Part shown: positions 1-7,309 of the stretch, piece after piece
How positions within the stretch are numbered: the first letter of the stretch is position 1
Layout: the number at the start of each line of letters is the position of its first letter
Origin: an uncultured Lachnospiraceae bacterium
Lineage (GTDB): Bacteria; Bacillota_A; Clostridia; Lachnospirales; Lachnospiraceae
Reading direction: 5' to 3'
DNA length: 16,571 nucleotides
NCBI GenBank assembly: GCA_910585655.1
Contig: CAJUFW010000043.1
Coordinates: forward strand, 1 to 16,571
The notes under the pieces: model-generated
Told to the model about the DNA's origin: nothing
Database searches by the model: none
What the model saw: the letters and a program-made list of their open reading frames with translations, nothing else
Translations under genes and position numbers: made by a program

Positions 1-26
1 AGTTCAGACGCGTGCTCTTCCGATCT
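1..26 (+). other. Sequencing adapter remnant (Illumina TruSeq read-2 type)
   Basis: The first 26 bases match the 3' part of the TruSeq read-2 adapter, ending in the characteristic GCTCTTCCGATCT. The only difference is at base 11 (C instead of T). This is library-construction sequence, not genome. It stays open in the frame of the following partial gene, so an automatic gene caller would translate it as about nine spurious residues at that gene's front. Confidence 0.96.
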
Positions 27-27
27 A

Positions 28-138
28 GGACTGTATGGCAAGAAGCGGGAGGATATCACCGAGCGGACTGCAGTTCTTCCGGAATGGTATACGTATGGCA
101 AGGAGCTGGATGAGTATGCCAAAGCATGTATGATTTAG
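28..138 (+). CDS. 3' end of an unidentified gene (partial, upstream member of the VWA operon)
   Basis: Frame 1 is open from the adapter junction to a TAG at 136-138, giving a 36-residue C-terminal tail that begins GLYGKKREDI and ends ELDEYAKACMI. The next gene starts 21 bases later behind a strong Shine-Dalgarno site, so the two are probably co-transcribed. The fragment has no diagnostic motif. In comparable loci, including E. coli yehL-yehM-yehP-yehQ, the gene before the VWA gene is a YehM/DUF5682-type protein or a MoxR-type AAA+ ATPase. Either is possible here, but that rests only on neighbourhood. The 5' part lies beyond the contig end and residues read from bases 1-26 are adapter-derived. 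Confidence 0.6.
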   Translation, partial: GLYGKKREDITERTAVLPEWYTYGKELDEYAKACMI

Positions 139-159
139 CCGGAGGGGAGGGAGAAAGAG

Positions 160-1293
160 ATGGCAGACGAGCAGGATATGTTAAACCGCTGGCGACTGGT
201 TCTTGGAAAGTATGCGGCAGGGCAGATTTCCTTTTCCGGAGACGAACACGGAAGCCTGAAGCTGATGGATATGGAGCAGGTGCTGGACTATTTGTATAGC
301 AGAGAATACGGGGAAGAGCAGGGGATCCGGGAGGATCGGGGCGGCGGAAGTGAGGCGTCCCAGCCGACGATTCCCCAGTGGCTTTCCAAGGTCAAAAAAC
401 TGTTTCCAAAGCAGACCGTTGAGATTATGGAACATCACGCTCTGGAAAAATATGGAATGACGGAGCTTTTGACCGATCCGGAGGTGCTGCGGAAGCTAGA
501 GCCAAACAAAGAATTGCTAAAAACAATCCTGGAATTAAAGCATATGATGAAGGGCGAAGTGCTGCAGCTTGCAAAAGAAGTGGTACGGAAGGTAGCGGAA
601 GAGATTACAAAAAAGCTCGAACAGGATATTCGGAAATCCTTTTTTGGACGAATCGACCGCAATTCGAGCAGTCCCGTTCGCTCGATCCGGAATCTGGATA
701 TGAAACGGACGATTCGGATGAATTTGAAAAATTATGATACCGAGCAGAGTCAGATCCTGCTAAAACAGATTTATTTTAATTCCAGAATGAAAAAATACAA
801 CCAATGGCGTGTGATTATCTGTGTAGATGAAAGTGGTTCGATGCTTGATTCGGTGATTCACAGCGCCGTGATGGCAGGAATTTTTGCCAAACTGCCGATG
901 TTAGATACAAAGCTGGTAATTTTTGATACAAACGTGGTAGATTTGAGCGGTTATGTAGACGATCCGGTCGAAACCCTGATGAGCGTCCAGCTTGGCGGCG
1001 GCACGAACATTGCCGGAGCGCTTTCCTACTGTGAAAGGTTAATTGATTTTCCGTACCGCACGATGCTGGTGCTGGTGACGGATTTGTACGAGGGCGGAGG
1101 CTATCAGAATCTGTATCGTATCAGCAAAGGGATTATTGAAAGCGGAGCAAAGATGGTCGTACTGACGGCGTTAGACATGGAGGCGAATCCGCAATATGAC
1201 CGTCATGCGGCGGCAGTCCTGGCTGGAATGGGGGCTTCGGTAGGTGCGATGACCCCAGAGGAGCTGGCAGGCTTTATTGCAAAGGTGATCTGA
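160..1293 (+). CDS. VWA domain protein with intact MIDAS (YehP-like)
   Basis: A 377-aa soluble protein with no signal peptide or membrane segment. Residues 1 to about 210 are mostly helical and charged, with an RWRLVLG motif at 10-16. A C-terminal von Willebrand A domain follows. Its metal-ion-dependent adhesion site is complete: D223-E-S225-G-S227, T282 in a GGGTN loop, and D308 in VTDLYEGG. It should therefore bind a divalent metal and a partner carboxylate, as VWA proteins that work with MoxR-type AAA+ ATPases do. Length and layout match E. coli YehP (about 378 aa). The ATG at 160 is preceded by a GGAGGGGAGG site at 141-150. The SWIM gene starts 21 bases downstream. The expected role is an adaptor or substrate-recruiting subunit of an AAA+ machine; its target is unknown. 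Confidence 0.9.
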   Translation: MADEQDMLNRWRLVLGKYAAGQISFSGDEHGSLKLMDMEQVLDYLYSREYGEEQGIREDRGGGSEASQPTIPQWLSKVKKLFPKQTVEIMEHHALEKYGMTELLTDPEVLRKLEPNKELLKTILELKHMMKGEVLQLAKEVVRKVAEEITKKLEQDIRKSFFGRIDRNSSSPVRSIRNLDMKRTIRMNLKNYDTEQSQILLKQIYFNSRMKKYNQWRVIICVDESGSMLDSVIHSAVMAGIFAKLPMLDTKLVIFDTNVVDLSGYVDDPVETLMSVQLGGGTNIAGALSYCERLIDFPYRTMLVLVTDLYEGGGYQNLYRISKGIIESGAKMVVLTALDMEANPQYDRHAAAVLAGMGASVGAMTPEELAGFIAKVI

Positions 1294-1314
1294 CGTAGGA
1301 AAAGGAAAAGGGTT

Positions 1315-3144
1315 ATGGGTAACTGGAAAGAATGGTTAAAAGAGATCGACGACGATTATTTGATCGGAATCTCCAATAAGGGTCTGGTAAAGCGTGCCTA
1401 TAAGGACAAGGAGGCGGGAGACTACGAGGTACTCTCCATGGAAGAGGAAGCCGGGGTACGAGTAGGCGAGGAAACCGTGCAGGTACGCTATCCGTTAGGA
1501 GAAAGCGGCTGTTCGTGTCCTTCCCGGACGATTTGCCGTCATGTGATATTAGGAATTTTAGCCGTCAAGGAGCAGACGCAGGCGGAAGGGACAAACGTTT
1601 CGGAAAAGACCGAAGACGCGGATGGCGGGGCGGCAGAAACAGCAGGTGAGGAGCAGAATGCCGAAACAGAAACCGGAGTGGCAGATACGGTGCAGGACAC
1701 AGAAGCCGGGACGATAGAAAAGCCGCCATTGACAGAGCTGGAGGCGGAAATCGCCGCTTATCCGTTTGCCTCTCTTCAGAAAATTCTCGGCGTACGGTAT
1801 CTTCAGGCGATGATAAGCGACGTCCGTTCCATGCAGCGTCCGGAGATTACCAAGACAAGTATTATCACGGTAAAACTTCCGCGAAAAGAACAAACGGTAA
1901 AGCTTCTTTCACCGTTGGAGTATTCGACGTGTACCTGTCATAAAAAGGAATTTTGTGTTCATAAAGCGGCGGCGGTATTGTGGTATCAACTGGAACACAA
2001 CATGACGACGTTGGATGAGTTAGAAAAGGAAACAGGAGATAAGACAGAGTATGAGATCGGGCAGATCCGGGAAGCTGCCCGTCAAATGAAAGAGTTTTTG
2101 GAAGAATTGTTGGACACCGGGCTTGCCAGGGTATCACCGGATGTGCTGGAATATCTGGAACGGCTTGCGATCATCAGTCATAATGCGAAGCTGGCTCGAT
2201 TTGAAGGGTATTGGCGCGCTTTATATGATTCCTATGGTAATTATTTAAAACGGAAAGCGTCTTTTCGTATCAGAGATCTCATGCAGCAGACTGCCAGACT
2301 GTACCGCAGGGTAGAATTGCTTTTGGCAGCAGAAAACAGCGAGCAGGTGTTCCGGTTGGCAGGAGAATTTAAGTCGGATTATATTCCAATCGGCAATCTG
2401 GATCTGATTGGGATTGCGATGGAGCATTTTGAAAGTCAGACCGGATACGCGGGAGAGACGATTTATTTTCTGGAGGAGCATACCAAAGAATGGTATACGT
2501 ATACGTCTGCCAGACCGATGTTCTATGACAAATCAGGTCGCGCAGGCTGGCAGGGCAAGGCGCCGTCTCCATGGGGTCTTCCGGTTTCGTTAGTCGATTT
2601 GACAGAGGCGCGGATTCATCTGCAGGGCGCAAGAAGCGACGGGCATGGAAGATTGTCCTCTAGTCAGGAGACAAAAGGAGAACTGGCAGGGGACAGACGT
2701 TATGAAAACCGGCTGCATACCAGTGATTTGGGCGGCTGGTATTACCAGGATTTCGGGAAACTGTTTGACGAACAGATTGGGCAGAAGAAACCAAAGTGGC
2801 TGCGGGAGCAAACCGGAGCGGACGGCGGAGAGGCAGAAGGAGAAGAGTCAGATGGTGGCGATAAGCTCAGATTTGTCTTTTTACGACCGGATTCCTGCGC
2901 AAAAGCCGTTTTTTCGGAAACCGAGCAAAGGCTGTATATGAGCTTGTTCGATGCCGCCGGACGGGAGGTCGTGATTGAAGTGGCATATTCCAAACGGGAA
3001 GCGTGGGGGATTCGTTATCTGGAACGACTGCGGGAAAAGCGGCGTCCTTGCTTTTTTGGAAGGATTTACCTGCGCGACGGAAGGATTCGTATGTATCCGA
3101 TAAGCGTGCTGGAGAAAGGAGATCTGGAGGAAGATGGAGAATGA
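1315..3144 (+). CDS. Tandem SWIM zinc-finger protein (YehQ-like)
   Basis: A 609-aa protein with two separate SWIM-type zinc-binding motifs of the form CxCx5CxH: C66-C68-C74-H76 and C206-C208-C214-H216. Between them, at about residues 85-140, is an acidic, Ala/Glu/Thr-rich stretch that looks disordered. The rest, about 220-609, is largely helical, with a second acidic Gly/Glu-rich stretch around 500-517. SWIM domains are known to bind DNA or protein. Here the operon partner is a VWA protein, as for YehQ with YehP in E. coli. The ATG at 1315 follows an AAGGAAAAGGG purine stretch. The gene's end overlaps the next start by 11 bases, which suggests translational coupling. The SWIM call is firm from the two motifs; the cellular function is unknown. 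Confidence 0.87.
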   Translation: MGNWKEWLKEIDDDYLIGISNKGLVKRAYKDKEAGDYEVLSMEEEAGVRVGEETVQVRYPLGESGCSCPSRTICRHVILGILAVKEQTQAEGTNVSEKTEDADGGAAETAGEEQNAETETGVADTVQDTEAGTIEKPPLTELEAEIAAYPFASLQKILGVRYLQAMISDVRSMQRPEITKTSIITVKLPRKEQTVKLLSPLEYSTCTCHKKEFCVHKAAAVLWYQLEHNMTTLDELEKETGDKTEYEIGQIREAARQMKEFLEELLDTGLARVSPDVLEYLERLAIISHNAKLARFEGYWRALYDSYGNYLKRKASFRIRDLMQQTARLYRRVELLLAAENSEQVFRLAGEFKSDYIPIGNLDLIGIAMEHFESQTGYAGETIYFLEEHTKEWYTYTSARPMFYDKSGRAGWQGKAPSPWGLPVSLVDLTEARIHLQGARSDGHGRLSSSQETKGELAGDRRYENRLHTSDLGGWYYQDFGKLFDEQIGQKKPKWLREQTGADGGEAEGEESDGGDKLRFVFLRPDSCAKAVFSETEQRLYMSLFDAAGREVVIEVAYSKREAWGIRYLERLREKRRPCFFGRIYLRDGRIRMYPISVLEKGDLEEDGE

Positions 3145-3475
3145 GAGTAGGGAAGAGGCAGTAGGGGTGCTGCTGGCAGATACCGGAAATCTTTTGGAAG
3201 AACTCTATCAAAGCGGCTTTGGCACGGTACATGACAGCACATTGGACGCTCTAAAGAAGATGACGGAACTGACCGAACAATATGGAATGTCGTATTTATC
3301 CGAGCTGGTCGGGAAGCTGACGGAAGGTCTCTCCATGCGGCGCCACCAGATCGAAAAAAAGGCAGAGCGTTCCACAGAAAGCTTGGCGAAGCTTTATACG
3401 CAGATCAATGAATATCTGTATATCTGTGAAGAAAAAATGCTCTACGATAAAGGGCGCGTTTATTACGAAGACTGA
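3134..3475 (+). CDS. Small hypothetical protein coupled to the SWIM gene
   Basis: A 113-aa soluble protein that I do not recognise. It is almost entirely predicted helix, charged and Leu/Glu/Lys-rich, with no Cys-His cluster, signal peptide or membrane segment; its single Cys (in YLYICEEKM) is near the C-terminus. The heptad-like hydrophobic spacing around residues 35-95 would suit a helical bundle or coiled coil that binds a partner. The ATG at 3134 lies inside the SWIM gene and overlaps its last 11 bases, with GGAGG at 3126-3130 only three bases upstream. Initiation therefore probably depends on ribosomes terminating at 3144. Position between a SWIM and a DUF4132 gene suggests an accessory subunit of the same system; this is inference. 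Confidence 0.8.
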   Translation: MENESREEAVGVLLADTGNLLEELYQSGFGTVHDSTLDALKKMTELTEQYGMSYLSELVGKLTEGLSMRRHQIEKKAERSTESLAKLYTQINEYLYICEEKMLYDKGRVYYED

Positions 3476-3534
3476 TAGAGCAAAGAAACAAAGATATCCG
3501 GGGAATTCCGGGTCAAAAGGAGGTATGGATCGTT

Positions 3535-6500
3535 ATGAACACAAACGACATCAGAAGCCAAAAAATCTATGAAGCATTGGAAACTCTGCCGCTTTCAGAA
3601 AAGGAATTGGAGCAGGCAGAAGCCTATGTGCTGGGAGAAGCGATAGAAGGGATGGAAGCGAAGGAGGAAAGCGATTTTCTGACGCAGTTTTCCTTTCAGG
3701 ATTTATCACATGTTCCTTCGGATAAAATCGCCCGCTTATTCCGCGATTTATCCAAACGGAACCGTTCGGAAGAATTGACCAGACTGTTTAACCTGCTGTT
3801 TGCGATTGGGCAATCTACCAGCGGTCAGCTTATTCCGTTGGATATGATTACCTGGAACAAAAGCGGACTTCGCTGCGAGAAGTGGAAAAAACTGGCTCTC
3901 TATGGTCAGATGATGGCTAGAAATCAGTATCAGCTAACCGGGCATTCGTTAACTACCTTATTGAATTTGACTGACGGAGAAGCCACAGAGCTGTTAAAAG
4001 CTGTAAACGCGCAACGGGAGAAAAAATCAGACAGCAAGCTGATTTTGCTGGCGGCTTATTTCCTTTGCAAATATCCGAACCGGGATGCCTTAGAGGAAAA
4101 CGGCGGGCTTTGGAAAGAAGAAGAAAAACAGTCAGGCGGTTTGCTGGCAGCGTTCGGCAGGCTGTTTAGCCGGAAAAAGAACGGGAAGGATACCGAGCCG
4201 GACGATGGGGACGTCGCTGTTATGAAGCAGTATGAGGATTTGATGCTTGCACTGCTTTCGGATTTTTTCCGCAATCAGATTCATATGCCGAATGCCATTA
4301 AGATTTTGGAGGACATCAAAAATGATCAGGTGACGGAAAGAACCTTGCAGATGGCTGGAAAAAACATTCGGATGTCGCAGTATACGCTCTCTCTGTTGGG
4401 TGGCACGGCGTATTTAAACTTCCCGCTTTCTGCCCTCCTGCGAAACGTAGTAAAAATTTTCTTTGCGGCAAATCTTGCCTCGACGTTAGGAGCGCTCGTT
4501 TCGATTAGTCTTGGTACTTCCATGGATCTGATGATCAGAGGCGGTAATTTCGATAGGACATTTGATATTCCGCCGTCCGACTATATTCGTTTCCTCGCTC
4601 TGAAAAGCTATAACAAATTGCTGAAGATTCAGCTCCAGAGAAACGAGGGAAGCTACTTGGCTGTAATCGATCAGATCGATATCCAGCCGGCGAGCGAGAT
4701 GTTAGAAATCATCAAAGAAGAAAAACCGGATTTGTACCAGAAACTCCGGGCAGAACGGCAGAGAACCGGCAACAATAAGCAAAAGGAAAAGGTCATTGCC
4801 GCGATGGTCAGTGATTTAGGGCAGCATGTCAACGAGGTAAAAGACTATTTGCGTGAGAACTGTGAAATCGAAACACTGTATCCGTTTGCGGATTCTATGT
4901 CCAGTGGTTATAGTTATAGAGGCTACCAGGAGTGGAATGTGCTTTCCGCTTTTGAAAAGAACTATATGGACGAGGAATTTGTCCGCCGCTGCATCGTGGT
5001 GATGCTGTTTCAGAAAGCAGGTTCGCTTTTTGTCAATATGTTGCGGATAACGTATTCTGATATTGATACAAAGAAGTTTCATCAGCTTTTCCAGGATCTT
5101 GAGAAGTCCAGGGTCAACGTTTCCTGGCAGCTTTCCGCACTGGCGCTGATCTACGATGCCTTTTATTCGGAGAGCCAGAAGGAACGGATTGTTATGGAGG
5201 CAAAAGGGATCTTTGAAAAGTATCTCGAACAGAAGAGGGAGGAAACACTGATTGCCTTTTCCCAGGGAGAAGCGGTCGTGCGCAGCTTTGCCCTGAGCGT
5301 ATTGAAAGAGCATCCGGAGGAAAACAAACAGGAGATTTTAAGCTATTCGACAGACAGCTCGAAGGCAGTGAAAGAAAATCTGCTTTATATTCTGCAGGGG
5401 CAGAAGGGATGGGAAGAGGAAGTAAAGGCTTTTCTTTCTTCTAAAAAAGCCGGAGAGCGGGAACTGGCAGTTCGGACGCTGCTGTATTGGCAGGGAGAGG
5501 AGAAAACCTATCAAGATCTGTTTACGCAGGCGTTGGAAAAGGAAAAGAATGCCAAAATGAGATTGCTGTTACAGGAAGTGTTACAGCTTACCACAGAGGG
5601 AGCGGAAGGCAGCACAGGCGGAAAGCCGGTGACAAAAACGGATTTGGTCAAGGAGCTGCATAAAGGCGGCAGAAAGCGCAGCCTGGCATGGGCGTATGAC
5701 GGTACTCCGTTTTCCGAAGTGCATAAAAAGAACGGCGAACTGGCAGACGAAGAATATCTGCAGGCGATTTTGATCTGTTATTCTTCCGTAGACGGTTGCG
5801 GTGTAAGCAAAAATGCCGCTCTGCTGGCAGAGGAGTTAAAGCCGGAAGAATTGGCGATATATGTCAATGAATTGTTTGATAAATGGATGGCGGCAGGAGC
5901 AGAAGCGAAAAAACGCTGGGTCTTGTATGCAGCGGCGATTCACGGTGGCGCAGAGATTATCCAGAAGCTTCAGCATCAGCTAACCGAATGGCCGCAGAAT
6001 TCCAGAGGGGCGATTGCGGCGGAAGCCGTACAGGCATTAAGCTTAAATCCGCTTCCACAGGCGCTTTTGATTGTAGACGGAATTTCCAGAAAGTTTAAAT
6101 TCAAACAAGTGAAGTCAGCGGCGGTCAAGGCGTTGGAGTTTGCAGCTTCGCAGCTAGGAATTACCACGGAAGAACTGGCGGATCGAATTGTGCCGGATAT
6201 GGGCTTTGACGAAAATGTAGAACGGAAGTTTGATTACGGTACCCGTAGCTTTACCGTGACTATGACGCCTGCTTTGGAGATCGAGGTCTATGATGAGTCC
6301 GGAAAGAAATTAAAGAATCTGCCGTCTCCGGGCAAACGGGACGACGAGGAAACGGCAAAGGCTGCCTACGAAGAATTCAAGCAGATGAAAAAGCAGATGA
6401 AGTTGACTGTCAGCAGTCAGAAGCAACGTCTGGAGATGGCGCTTTCTACCGGCAGAGAGTGGACGGTAGATGCCTGGAAGGCGCTCTTTGTAAAAAATCC

Positions 6501-7191
6501 GGTCATGCATCAGTTTGCTATCGGTCTGATCTGGGGAACCTACAACGAGCAGCATGAGCTGCTGCAAAGCTTCCGTTATATGGAGGATGGTTCCTTTAAT
6601 ACCGAGGAGGAAGACGAGTACGAATTACCGGAAGCTACCTATAAGATTGGTCTTGTACATCCGACGGAGCTTTCTGCGGAATCCAGAGAAACCTGGAAAG
6701 AACAGCTTTCTGATTATGAAATTACCCAGCCGTTTGAACAGCTTGAGCGGACGATTTACCAGCTGAGCGAAGAAGAGAAACAATTACAGCGTCTAGAACG
6801 GTTTGGCGGCTGTATCGTCAACGATTTGTCCTTAAACGGAAAGCTGCTTGGCATGGGGTGGTATCGTGGCTCCGTGGTCGATGGCGGCGGATTTTATGTG
6901 TATTACAGAGAAGATGCCGAGATTGGGCTTGGCGTGGAACTGTATTTTTCCGGAACTTATGTATCTCCGTATGGAGAGGACGTTACGATTTACGATGCGA
7001 GATTTTATAAACCAGGAGAGGTAGAACGCGGCAGCTATGTCTATGACGAGGTAGATAAAAAGCGGGCGATTTTCCTGCGCGACGTGCCTTCCAGATATTT
7101 CAGCGAGATTGTCTGGCAGCTAACTCGGGCGACCGCTTCTAGCCAGGAACGGGATGAAAGCTGGAGTAATGATTGGCCGAAGGAAAAGTAA
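3535..7191 (+). CDS. DUF4132 protein (YehI/MolR-type)
   Basis: A very large 1218-aa soluble protein. Residues 1-950 are mostly helical; about 590-700 contain paired-helix units reminiscent of HEAT-type repeats (for example SSKKAGERELAVRTLLYW). Residues from about 950 resemble DUF4132: the MKKQMKLTVSSQ segment starts at 951, and LIWGTY with W1000 is followed by a Glu-rich loop and a GLVHPTEL motif. The C-terminus, with FLRDVPSRYFSEIVWQL, is probably an all-beta/alpha cap. Length is close to E. coli YehI (about 1210 aa). The start has a near-perfect AAAAGGAGGT site at 3515-3524. A 59-base gap precedes it, holding a short 6-bp hairpin at 3496-3513. The biochemical function of DUF4132 proteins is unknown; the historical 'molybdate regulator' label for E. 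coli molR says little. A scaffold for the VWA/AAA+ machinery is plausible. Confidence 0.85.
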   Translation: MNTNDIRSQKIYEALETLPLSEKELEQAEAYVLGEAIEGMEAKEESDFLTQFSFQDLSHVPSDKIARLFRDLSKRNRSEELTRLFNLLFAIGQSTSGQLIPLDMITWNKSGLRCEKWKKLALYGQMMARNQYQLTGHSLTTLLNLTDGEATELLKAVNAQREKKSDSKLILLAAYFLCKYPNRDALEENGGLWKEEEKQSGGLLAAFGRLFSRKKNGKDTEPDDGDVAVMKQYEDLMLALLSDFFRNQIHMPNAIKILEDIKNDQVTERTLQMAGKNIRMSQYTLSLLGGTAYLNFPLSALLRNVVKIFFAANLASTLGALVSISLGTSMDLMIRGGNFDRTFDIPPSDYIRFLALKSYNKLLKIQLQRNEGSYLAVIDQIDIQPASEMLEIIKEEKPDLYQKLRAERQRTGNNKQKEKVIAAMVSDLGQHVNEVKDYLRENCEIETLYPFADSMSSGYSYRGYQEWNVLSAFEKNYMDEEFVRRCIVVMLFQKAGSLFVNMLRITYSDIDTKKFHQLFQDLEKSRVNVSWQLSALALIYDAFYSESQKERIVMEAKGIFEKYLEQKREETLIAFSQGEAVVRSFALSVLKEHPEENKQEILSYSTDSSKAVKENLLYILQGQKGWEEEVKAFLSSKKAGERELAVRTLLYWQGEEKTYQDLFTQALEKEKNAKMRLLLQEVLQLTTEGAEGSTGGKPVTKTDLVKELHKGGRKRSLAWAYDGTPFSEVHKKNGELADEEYLQAILICYSSVDGCGVSKNAALLAEELKPEELAIYVNELFDKWMAAGAEAKKRWVLYAAAIHGGAEIIQKLQHQLTEWPQNSRGAIAAEAVQALSLNPLPQALLIVDGISRKFKFKQVKSAAVKALEFAASQLGITTEELADRIVPDMGFDENVERKFDYGTRSFTVTMTPALEIEVYDESGKKLKNLPSPGKRDDEETAKAAYEEFKQMKKQMKLTVSSQKQRLEMALSTGREWTVDAWKALFVKNPVMHQFAIGLIWGTYNEQHELLQSFRYMEDGSFNTEEEDEYELPEATYKIGLVHPTELSAESRETWKEQLSDYEITQPFEQLERTIYQLSEEEKQLQRLERFGGCIVNDLSLNGKLLGMGWYRGSVVDGGGFYVYYREDAEIGLGVELYFSGTYVSPYGEDVTIYDARFYKPGEVERGSYVYDEVDKKRAIFLRDVPSRYFSEIVWQLTRATASSQERDESWSNDWPKEK

Positions 7192-7221
7192 GGATTATTT
7201 CGTTCATTTTTTGGCTTGTTG

Positions 7222-7251
7222 TTGACAATCGTAGTTGTATAGTGTTAAAAT
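7222..7251 (+). promoter_or_regulatory. Sigma-A-type promoter of the chemosensory operon
   Basis: A perfect -35 TTGACA lies at 7222-7227. After 18 bases comes TAAAAT at 7246-7251, which matches the -10 consensus at 5 of 6 positions and carries an extended TGT at 7243-7245. The expected transcription start is near 7258, leaving a leader of about 50 bases before the ATG at 7310. It is the best promoter in the window and sits exactly at the boundary between the two functional modules. An 8-bp palindrome, TTACGTAA, at 7267-7274 in the early leader could be an operator, but this is weak. Confidence 0.75.
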
Positions 7252-7296
7252 GGTGCTATATCGGATTTACGTAAAAGTAACCAGACTAGAGGATGC

Positions 7297-7303
7297 AGGA
7301 GAG
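7297..7303 (+). promoter_or_regulatory. Ribosome binding site fixing the start of the first REC-HD-GYP gene
   Basis: AGGAGAG lies six bases upstream of the ATG at 7310. The alternative in-frame start at 7235 has no comparable site and falls between the -35 and -10 promoter elements, so it cannot be in the mRNA from that promoter. TGCAGGA occurs twice here (7294-7300 and 7304-7310), a short direct repeat across the RBS and start. Confidence 0.75.
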
Positions 7304-7309
7304 TGCAGG

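Noticed and set aside
82..2503. A 15-base repeat (GAATGGTATACGTAT) at 82-96 and 2489-2503
   Set aside because: Both copies encode the peptide EWYTY in unrelated contexts and the match does not extend. A chance match is the simplest reading.
3496..3513. Short inverted repeat ahead of the DUF4132 RBS
   Set aside because: The stem is only 6 bp with a G-T pair and a 6-base loop. It is too weak to call a regulatory hairpin or a terminator.
4816..5313. A 165-codon open frame on the minus strand
   Set aside because: It lies wholly inside the DUF4132 gene, has no RBS, and its Cys/His/Ile-rich translation resembles no protein family. It is a shadow of the + strand gene.
7192..7221. Terminator after the DUF4132 gene
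   Set aside because: There is a short T-run but no stable GC-rich stem before it. Read-through from region 1 into the chemosensory operon cannot be excluded.
7258..7309. c-di-GMP riboswitch in the leader of the REC-HD-GYP gene
   Set aside because: The predicted leader is only about 50 bases, too short for a GEMM aptamer, and no GEMM-like core was seen.
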